Below are positions 58,274 through 64,000 of a stretch of 64,000 bases of DNA, piece after piece. The notes under the pieces were generated by a model. The model was given only the letters and a program-made list of their open reading frames with translations, was not told the DNA's origin and did no database searches. A program made the translations under genes and the position numbers. Origin of the DNA: A07HB70 sp964512675. GTDB taxonomy: Archaea > Halobacteriota > Halobacteria > Halobacteriales > Haloferacaceae. The stretch covers positions 1-64,000 of the forward strand of contig CAZEJR010000005.1 in NCBI GenBank assembly GCA_964512675.1, given 5' to 3'. How positions within the stretch are numbered: the first letter of the stretch is position 1; each line of letters begins with the position of its first letter.

Positions 58274-59227
58274 CTACAGGAGTAGGCCTGCCTCCAGCGC
58301 CGCGACGAGGACGGTCAGGAGCGGCACGCTCAGCACCGTCGTCACCAGCACCACGGTGCTCGCGTACTCCGCGACGGAGACGCCGCCGACGGACTCGCCG
58401 CCGAACTCGACGATGAGGAGCAGTGGGGTGACGGCTGCGGGTGTCGCAGTCTCGAGGGCGAATGTCCGGGCGACGGTCGGGTCGTCGAAGCCGACGACGG
58501 CGGCGACACCGACCCCGACGACGGGCGCGACGAGCGTCTTCAGCACCGTTGCACTCCCTACCTGCCCCAGTATCGCACCGTAGTCCGTCTCGGCGAGGTA
58601 GACACCGAGAATCAGGAGCATCAGGGGGATCGACGCCTCGCCGACGAGTCCGACCGTCTGCATCGCCGTCCCGTCGGCGGGCGGGACGACGCCGAGCACC
58701 CGCGCCGCGACGGCGGCGACGACGGCGTAGACGAGCGGTACCCGGAGCGCCCGTTTCATGCCTGCGACGCCGGCGGTGCCGCCGCTCCGCCCGGCGACGT
58801 AGACGCCGACGGTGTAGGTCAGGACACCCTGGACGGTGAGGAAGAGCACCGCTGTGCTCCGGCCGGTGTCGCCGAACACGAACGTCGAGAGCGGGATCCC
58901 GTAGTTGCCGGAGTTCGGGAACGTGCTCATCAGCACCAGGGCACTCAGGAGCGGCTCGGACTCGCCGAGGAGCCGGCCTACGGCCTCGGTGACGACGAAC
59001 ATCACGGCGAAGTACGCGAGCGTCCCGACGCCGACACGTGCGAGCGTCGCGCCGTCGAGCGCGGCGGTGGCGACGCTGTGGAACACGAGTGCCGGAATCA
59101 GTACGTACACCGTCACGGTGTTGAGCGGCTCGACGTCGACGTCGCGCAGGCGTCCGAGGACGACCCCGACGCCGGCGACGGCGACGATGGGGAGGATGGC
59201 CGTGGTGAACGTGTCGAGCAGGGACAT
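58274..59227 (-). CDS. AEC-family (auxin efflux carrier-like) transporter
   Basis: 317 residues, about ten membrane helices in two inverted halves. The N-terminal half has ILPIVAVAGVGVVLGRLRDV, LNTVTVYVLIPALVFHSVAT and LVLMSTFPNSGNYGIPLSTF (the family NxGxxGxP signature). The C-terminal half has GLVGEASIPLMLLILGVYLA and ALETATPAAVTPLLLIVEFG. Archaeal and bacterial members move small carboxylates or unknown substrates. The ATG at 59227 was chosen. It converges on scpA with a seven-base gap. Confidence 0.9.
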   Translation of the reverse strand: MSLLDTFTTAILPIVAVAGVGVVLGRLRDVDVEPLNTVTVYVLIPALVFHSVATAALDGATLARVGVGTLAYFAVMFVVTEAVGRLLGESEPLLSALVLMSTFPNSGNYGIPLSTFVFGDTGRSTAVLFLTVQGVLTYTVGVYVAGRSGGTAGVAGMKRALRVPLVYAVVAAVAARVLGVVPPADGTAMQTVGLVGEASIPLMLLILGVYLAETDYGAILGQVGSATVLKTLVAPVVGVGVAAVVGFDDPTVARTFALETATPAAVTPLLLIVEFGGESVGGVSVAEYASTVVLVTTVLSVPLLTVLVAALEAGLLL

Positions 59228-59321
59228 CAGCCGGTGCCCGCCGGGGTGGCTCGCCGCGAGGGTCCGCCGTCCTCCCGGTACCGACGCGTCGGTCGGTCCT
59301 GCCTCTCCGCTCGTCCGGGGG

Positions 59322-60017
59322 TTACGCCAGCCGCCACGCCTCTGTGTCGGCCCCGACAGGTTCGATCAGGCCGCGCCGCTCCATCTCGGCCAGCACCTCG
59401 CCGAACCGCCCCGGCTGCGCGACGTCGAGTGCTATCCGGCCGATGCCGTGGTTCGTGTCGAGGAGACCGCGCAGGTCGTCGGCGGTGAACGCCTCCGTGT
59501 CGGCCGTCTCCATCACGCCGGAGACGAGGTCGCACATGTCCTCGACGAAGTTCCACGGGTAGACCACCCACGTCCAGCCGTCGAGCGTCTCCCCGACGAA
59601 GTCCGGGTCCGCGTCGCAGCCGGGGAGACACTGGAGCGTCGCGGTCCGGACCGCGTCGGGACCGCGGTCGCGGACGTACGCCTCGGCGCGGTCGATCGAC
59701 TCGCCGGTGTCGGCGATGTCGTCGACGACGAGGACGTTCTTGCCGGCGACGCTCCCCTCCGGCATCGGGTAGCGGATCTCCGGTTCGTCGCCGGGAGCAG
59801 CCGTCCCGACGTAGTGTTCGATCTTCAGGCTCGTCAGGTCGTCCAGCCCGAGGAAGTCACAGAGACACCGGCCGGCGAACCAGCCGCCGCGGGCGAGGGC
59901 GACGACCACGTCCGGCTCGAACCGCTCGGCCCGCACGTCGTCGGCCACCGTGCGGGTGAGCCCGTAGACGTACTCCCAGTCGGTGACGGTGCAGTCGAAC
60001 TCCTCCTCCGCGGTCAT
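59322..60017 (-). CDS. Phosphoribosyltransferase (purine/xanthine type)
   Basis: 231 residues. A type I PRTase domain in the N-terminal two thirds: PDVVVALARGGWFAGRCLCD, LKIEHYVGTAAPGDEPEIRY, and the PRPP motif VLVVDDIADTGESIDRAEAY. A C-terminal extension (about 165-231, FTADDLRGLLDTNHGIGRIA) resembles a small helical or winged-helix domain common in haloarchaeal versions. It probably salvages a purine base; the exact base is not predictable. The ATG at 60017 was chosen. It diverges from phzF. Confidence 0.88.
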   Translation of the reverse strand: MTAEEEFDCTVTDWEYVYGLTRTVADDVRAERFEPDVVVALARGGWFAGRCLCDFLGLDDLTSLKIEHYVGTAAPGDEPEIRYPMPEGSVAGKNVLVVDDIADTGESIDRAEAYVRDRGPDAVRTATLQCLPGCDADPDFVGETLDGWTWVVYPWNFVEDMCDLVSGVMETADTEAFTADDLRGLLDTNHGIGRIALDVAQPGRFGEVLAEMERRGLIEPVGADTEAWRLA

Positions 60018-60099
60018 CGGACGGGTCGACGGCGGGACCGGAAAAAACGCTCCCGGTCCGGCCCCCCGGGCTTATGTCCCGTCCTCCCGACCCCGGCCT

Positions 60100-61056
60100 G
60101 TGACCGAACGGCGCGCACTCCTCGTCGACGCGTTCACCGACGACCCGCTCGCAGGAAACGCCGCAGGCGTCGTCCCGGCAGCGGCGGACCTGACCGACGA
60201 GCAGATGCGCGCGGCTGCGCGCGAACTCGGCGCGAGCGAGACGGCGTTCGTCCGCGACTCCGGGGCAGCCGAGCGGCGCCTGCGCTTCTTCTCGCCGACC
60301 GACGAGGTGGACCTGTGTGGCCACGCGACGGTCGCGGCCCACGCCCACCTCCACCGCGAGGGCGCCCTCGCGGCGGGCGACCACACGGTCGAGACGAACG
60401 TCGGCGTCCACGACGTCGAGGTGACCCCCGAGGGCGCCGTCTGGGTCGCCGGCGAACCACCGACGGTCGAGACCGTCGACCCCGACCTCGACCGGGTCGG
60501 CGCGGCGCTGGGTATCGACCCCGCCGCACTCCGTGACGTCGGCGCCGACCTCCCCGCCGCCGTCGCGTCGACCGGGCTGCCGTACCTCGTCGTGCCGGTG
60601 AACTTCCTCTCGCGGCTCGGCGAGGCCGACCCGGACGACGACACGGTCGACGCGCTCGCCGACGCCCACGGCGCCGCCGGGGTGTACGCGTTTACCTTCG
60701 ACACCGTCGACCGCGACGCGACCTGCCACGGTCGGGCGTTCCTGCCCGGCCTCGGTGTCGCCGAGGACCCCGTGACGGGCACGGCGAGCGGCGCCGTCGC
60801 GGCGTACTGTCGCGCGGTCGGAGCGTTCGACGGCGACGTGCCGCCGGAGCTCCGCTGTGAACAGGGCCACTTCGTCGACAGGCCCGGCGTGGTGCGGGTA
60901 CGGTTCGGGCCGGGGACGACGGGCGACGGCCACGAGACGGACGACCCGGACGACGTCCCCGTCGACCGCGTCTGGATCGGCGGCCACGCGGTCACCGCCC
61001 TCGACGGGACACTCACGGTGCCGCCGGCAGAGGACGACGACATAATCGAGGCGTAG
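60100..61056 (+). CDS. PhzF-family isomerase/epimerase-like protein
   Basis: 318 residues, diaminopimelate-epimerase-like fold. The N terminus is LLVDAFTDDPLAGNAAGVVP; catalytic-Glu region LGASETAFVRDSG (the SETAF motif of PhzF); CGHATVAAHAHLHREGALAA; the second half has FLPGLGVAEDPVTGTASGAV followed by AAYCRAVG. Apart from PhzF itself, which acts in phenazine synthesis, most members have no assigned substrate. The GTG at 60100 (VTERRALLVDAFTD) was chosen; CTTATGTCC about 30 bp upstream could be the promoter. Confidence 0.9.
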   Translation: MTERRALLVDAFTDDPLAGNAAGVVPAAADLTDEQMRAAARELGASETAFVRDSGAAERRLRFFSPTDEVDLCGHATVAAHAHLHREGALAAGDHTVETNVGVHDVEVTPEGAVWVAGEPPTVETVDPDLDRVGAALGIDPAALRDVGADLPAAVASTGLPYLVVPVNFLSRLGEADPDDDTVDALADAHGAAGVYAFTFDTVDRDATCHGRAFLPGLGVAEDPVTGTASGAVAAYCRAVGAFDGDVPPELRCEQGHFVDRPGVVRVRFGPGTTGDGHETDDPDDVPVDRVWIGGHAVTALDGTLTVPPAEDDDIIEA

Positions 61057-61139
61057 CGGACGCGCCGTCTGCGTGCGTCCTGCCGGGCGAGCCGCTGTCG
61101 GAACCTTCTTGCCGCTTCCTGTCGCCGGTTCAGATCCTA

Positions 61140-63476
61140 ATGGCCGTAGTTTGGCTCGACGCGGTCGGCTCGACCGACCTCGAGCGGGTCGGCGGAAAGG
61201 CGGCGTCACTCGGCGAGCTCACGGGTGCCGACCTACCCGTCCCGCCGGGCTTCGTCGTCACCGCCGACACGTACCGGACGTTCATCGAGGAGACGGGGAT
61301 CGCGGCGGACCTGTTCGAGGCGGTCGAGGTCGACCACGAGGACTCGGCGGCGCTCGCCGCGGCACACGAACGTGCCCACGACCTGATCGTCGAGACGCCG
61401 CTCCCCGACTCGGTCCGCGAGGAGGTGCTCGCGGCCTACGACGAGTTCGACCCCGCCGACCCGTTCGTCGCGGTGCGGTCGTCGGCGACGGCGGAGGACC
61501 TGCCGGACGCCTCCTTCGCCGGCCAGCAGGAGACGTTTCTGAACGTCGGGCGGGACGCCCTGCTCGACCGGGTTCGGGAGTGCTGGGCGTCGCTGTTCTC
61601 CGAGCGGGCGATCTACTACCGCAACCGACAGGGGTTCCCCCACGACGAGGTGGATATCGCCGTCGTCGTCCAGCGGATGGTCGACGCAGAGAAGTCCGGC
61701 GTGCTGTTCACGAGCCACCCGTCGACGGGCAAGCCACACGCCATCGTCGAGGCCGCGTGGGGGCTCGGCGAGGGCGTCGTGAGCGGCGCCGTCTCGCCGG
61801 ACAACTACGTCGTCGACCGGACGGCCGACGAGGTGGTCGAGGCACAGGTGGCGGACAAGAAGACGATGTTCGTCCGGGGTACGGACGGCTCGACCGTCGA
61901 GGAGACGGTGCCAGACGACCGGCGCGAGACGCGCGTGCTCTCCGAGGCCGAACTTGACGACCTGGTCGCGGTCGGCGAGCGGGTGGAAGGCCACTACGGC
62001 GAGCCACAGGACGTCGAGTGGGCGATACGCGGCGGCGACCTCTACATGCTCCAGTCGCGACCGATCACCACCATCGACACCGGGTCGGCGGGCGCGACGG
62101 GGACAGCCGGCGCCGCCGGCACGACCGGCACGGGCGGCACGGGCGGATCGACCGGGTCGGCGACGAGCGACGGCTCCGGTGTGGTGCGCGCCGGCGACGA
62201 CGAGGAGACGCTGGTCGAGGGCCTCGGCGCCAGCCCCGGTGTCGTCGCCGGCCCGGTCCGGGTGGTCGACTCCGTCGACGACCTCGCCGCCGTCGAGGAC
62301 GGCGACGTCATCGTCACCGAGATGACGATGCCGGACATGGTGCCGGCGATGAAGCGGGCCGTCGGCATCGTCACCGACGAGGGCGGGATGACGAGCCACG
62401 CGGCGATCGTCTCGCGCGAACTCGGCGTCCCCGCGGTGGTCGGCACCGGAAGCGCGACGCGGGAACTCGAGGACGGGCTGCTCGTCACCGCCGACGGCGA
62501 CCGCGGTGTTGTCCGCGACGGCGACCAGACCGGCGGCGACGACGAGTACGAACCCGTCGAGGCGGTGCGACCGGAGACGCCGGTCAAGCCGATGACCGCG
62601 ACGGAAGTAAAGGTGAACGTCTCCATCCCGGAGGCCGCCGAACGCGCGGCGGCGACGGGCGCTGACGGCGTCGGCCTCCTCCGCACCGAACACATGGTGC
62701 TGTCGACGGGCAAGACGCCGGAGCGGTTCGTGCGCGACCACGGCGAGGACGGCTTCGTCGACGAGCTGGTCGAGGGCGTCCGCGGGGTGGCAAGCGAGTT
62801 CTACCCCCGACCTGTCCGCCTGCGGACCCTCGACGCCCCGACCGACGAGTTCCGCCAGCTCGAGGGCGGCGACGACGAGCCACGCGAGCACAACCCGATG
62901 CTCGGCTACCGCGGCATTCGCCGGAGCCTCGACAAGCCCGACGTGTTCCGCCTGGAGCTCCGGGCGATCCGGCGGCTCCACGACGCCGGCTACGACAACG
63001 TCGAGGTGATGTTCCCGCTGGTGAACGACGCCGACGACGCCGCCGCGGCCCGCGACCACATGGCCGACGCCGGCCTCGACCCCGAGCGGGTGCCGTGGGG
63101 GGTGATGATCGAGACCCCCGCGAGTGCGCTTCTGGTCGACGACCTGGCCGAGACCGGTATCGACTTCGCCTCGTTCGGGACGAACGACCTGACGCAGTAC
63201 ACCCTCGCGGTCGACCGCAACAACGAACACGTCGCCGACCGGTTCGACGAGTTCCACCCCGCCGTCCGGCGGCTGATCGGCGACGTGATCGACCGGTGTC
63301 GTGAACACGGTGTCGACACCAGCATCTGCGGACAGGCCGGCTCCGACCGCGAGATGGTCCGGTTCCTCGTCGACCACGGCGTCTCCTCGATCTCGGCCAA
63401 CATCGACGCCGTCCGCGACGTCCAGCACGAGGTCAAGCGGGTCGAACAGCGGCTGATCCTCGACTCCGTCCGGTAG
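61140..63476 (+). CDS. ppsA: Phosphoenolpyruvate synthase
   Basis: 778 residues. It makes PEP from pyruvate and ATP for gluconeogenesis. N-terminal ATP-grasp domain (VGGKAASLGELTGADLPVPP, AVRSSATAEDLPDASFAGQQ), phosphohistidine swivelling domain with H420 in DEGGMTSHAAIVSRELGVPA, and C-terminal PEP-binding barrel (FASFGTNDLTQYTLAVDRNN, catalytic Cys in TSICGQAGSDR). Between the first two domains (about residues 313-347) is a low-complexity Gly/Ala/Thr/Ser linker that looks expanded. The ATG at 61140 was chosen. Confidence 0.96.
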   Translation: MAVVWLDAVGSTDLERVGGKAASLGELTGADLPVPPGFVVTADTYRTFIEETGIAADLFEAVEVDHEDSAALAAAHERAHDLIVETPLPDSVREEVLAAYDEFDPADPFVAVRSSATAEDLPDASFAGQQETFLNVGRDALLDRVRECWASLFSERAIYYRNRQGFPHDEVDIAVVVQRMVDAEKSGVLFTSHPSTGKPHAIVEAAWGLGEGVVSGAVSPDNYVVDRTADEVVEAQVADKKTMFVRGTDGSTVEETVPDDRRETRVLSEAELDDLVAVGERVEGHYGEPQDVEWAIRGGDLYMLQSRPITTIDTGSAGATGTAGAAGTTGTGGTGGSTGSATSDGSGVVRAGDDEETLVEGLGASPGVVAGPVRVVDSVDDLAAVEDGDVIVTEMTMPDMVPAMKRAVGIVTDEGGMTSHAAIVSRELGVPAVVGTGSATRELEDGLLVTADGDRGVVRDGDQTGGDDEYEPVEAVRPETPVKPMTATEVKVNVSIPEAAERAAATGADGVGLLRTEHMVLSTGKTPERFVRDHGEDGFVDELVEGVRGVASEFYPRPVRLRTLDAPTDEFRQLEGGDDEPREHNPMLGYRGIRRSLDKPDVFRLELRAIRRLHDAGYDNVEVMFPLVNDADDAAAARDHMADAGLDPERVPWGVMIETPASALLVDDLAETGIDFASFGTNDLTQYTLAVDRNNEHVADRFDEFHPAVRRLIGDVIDRCREHGVDTSICGQAGSDREMVRFLVDHGVSSISANIDAVRDVQHEVKRVEQRLILDSVR

Positions 63477-63525
63477 CCGGGCGGATGTCGGCAACGCTTT
63501 GCCCGTCGACCGGCGAGCGTCTGCC

Positions 63526-64000
63526 GTGCTCGAGCGCGAGTCGACAGCCCGTCCGCAGTCGTTCGACGCCGTTCTCTCCTCGATGTGCACGGAGCCTCAC
63601 CCGGCGGCCAGAGACGCCGCCGAGCGGTTTCTCGCTACGAACCCCGGCGACCCGGCGACGTACGGGACCGTCTCGGAACTGGAGGCACGGGCCGTTGCTC
63701 TGCTCGGGCGGATCGCCGGCCTGCCGGACCCGCACGGCTACGTCACCAGCGGCGGGACGGAGGCGAACGTCCAGGCCGTGCGGGCGGCCCGCGACCGGTC
63801 GGACGCCGACGACCCGACCGTCGTCGCGCCCGAGAGCGCGCACTTCAGCCTCCGGAAGGCCGGCGCCGTCCTCGGCGTCGACGTCGAGTTCGTCCCGACC
63901 GACGCCGACGGACGAGCCGACCCGGCAGCGATGCGGGCCGCGACGGACGCCGACACGGTGCTCGTCGTCGCGGTCGCCGGGTCGACGGAGTACGGGCGGG
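63526..64000 (+). CDS. mfnA: Group II PLP decarboxylase, MfnA type (aspartate/tyrosine decarboxylase), N-terminal part
   Basis: About 158 N-terminal residues are visible before the window ends: ESTARPQSFDAVLSSMCTEP, HPAARDAAERFLATNPGDPA, ELEARAVALLGRIAGLPDPH, GYVTSGGTEANVQAVRAARD (the SGGTEAN motif of the PLP-phosphate region) and APESAHFSLRKAGAVLGVDV. In haloarchaea this MfnA homologue is thought to act as aspartate 1-decarboxylase, giving beta-alanine for CoA, which fits the pantoate kinase and phosphopantothenate synthetase genes at 45-46.7 kb. The PLP lysine is beyond the edge. The GTG at 63526 was chosen. Confidence 0.88.
   Translation, partial: MLERESTARPQSFDAVLSSMCTEPHPAARDAAERFLATNPGDPATYGTVSELEARAVALLGRIAGLPDPHGYVTSGGTEANVQAVRAARDRSDADDPTVVAPESAHFSLRKAGAVLGVDVEFVPTDADGRADPAAMRAATDADTVLVVAVAGSTEYGR

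Noticed and set aside
62090..62170. Gly/Thr-rich tract in ppsA as a CRISPR or VNTR locus
   Set aside because: It is an in-frame interdomain linker with imperfect units, not regularly spaced repeats.

Overview
The window is a GC-rich (about 70% G+C) piece of a haloarchaeal (class Halobacteria) chromosome. The evidence is acidic proteins, strong third-position G/C bias, frequent GTG starts, leaderless genes with a TATA-like box about 25-30 bp before the start codon, and archaeal genes: Thi4, ThiR, Orc1/Cdc6-like, Rpo12 (rpoP), Pcc1, prefoldin beta, TruD, DUF2070, GGGP synthase, pantoate kinase and GatB. I could not settle the genus.

Layout. 0-4.4 kb (minus): glycerol kinase, a putative glycerol facilitator, a divergent Orc1/Cdc6 ATPase and the start of a second glycerol kinase. 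5.1-7.8 kb: PEP carboxylase. 7.9-10.7 kb: a decayed block with remnants of a hydantoinase/carbamoylase, a MoaD-like gene, an acetamidase/formamidase and a membrane protein around one intact amidase. 10.7-20.1 kb: zinc alcohol dehydrogenase, HAD phosphatase, Thi4, acyl-CoA dehydrogenase, LarB, an FMN lactate-type dehydrogenase, a FilR1-like regulator, a CMD-family protein and small orphan ORFs. 20.2-26.5 kb: a five-gene minus-strand cluster (DUF4129, DUF7269, DUF58, DUF7519, MoxR). 26.9-34.2 kb: tRNA-Ser(CGA), membrane proteins, a DUF429 pseudogene, a ZIP-like transporter, UspA, DUF192, an HNH-like protein, GuaAa and DUF2070. 34.2-38.1 kb (minus): the informational cluster pth2-truD, DUF2103, rpl43-rpoP-pcc1-pfdB-DUF3194. 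38.2-42.7 kb (plus): dcd-thiR, a methyltransferase, an iron alcohol dehydrogenase and a glutathionyl-hydroquinone reductase, followed by decayed integrase-like and paralogue remnants. 43.6-53.4 kb: a SnoaL-like protein, a membrane-fused sulfite-oxidase-like enzyme, pantoate kinase and phosphopantothenate synthetase, a RAM-domain protein, aspS, GGGP synthase, topA and gatB. 53.5-58.3 kb (plus): coiled-coil protein, smc, scpA. 58.3-64 kb: AEC transporter, phosphoribosyltransferase, PhzF, PEP synthase and the start of an MfnA-type decarboxylase.

How the genes connect. PEP carboxylase and PEP synthase act at the PEP node, and glycerol kinase feeds triose phosphate into it. Pantoate kinase, phosphopantothenate synthetase and the MfnA-type decarboxylase (beta-alanine) are three steps of archaeal CoA synthesis. 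Thi4 and its likely repressor ThiR are 25 kb apart. AspRS and GatB fit tRNA-dependent amidation. Smc-ScpA and TopA handle chromosome structure.

No CRISPR array, rRNA, intact transposase or recognisable origin was seen. The points most worth a second look are the DUF4129/DUF58/MoxR cluster, an eL43 protein without its zinc cysteines, the membrane-fused molybdopterin protein, LarB stop-to-stop with a lactate-type dehydrogenase, and the gene remnants with traceable breakpoints.
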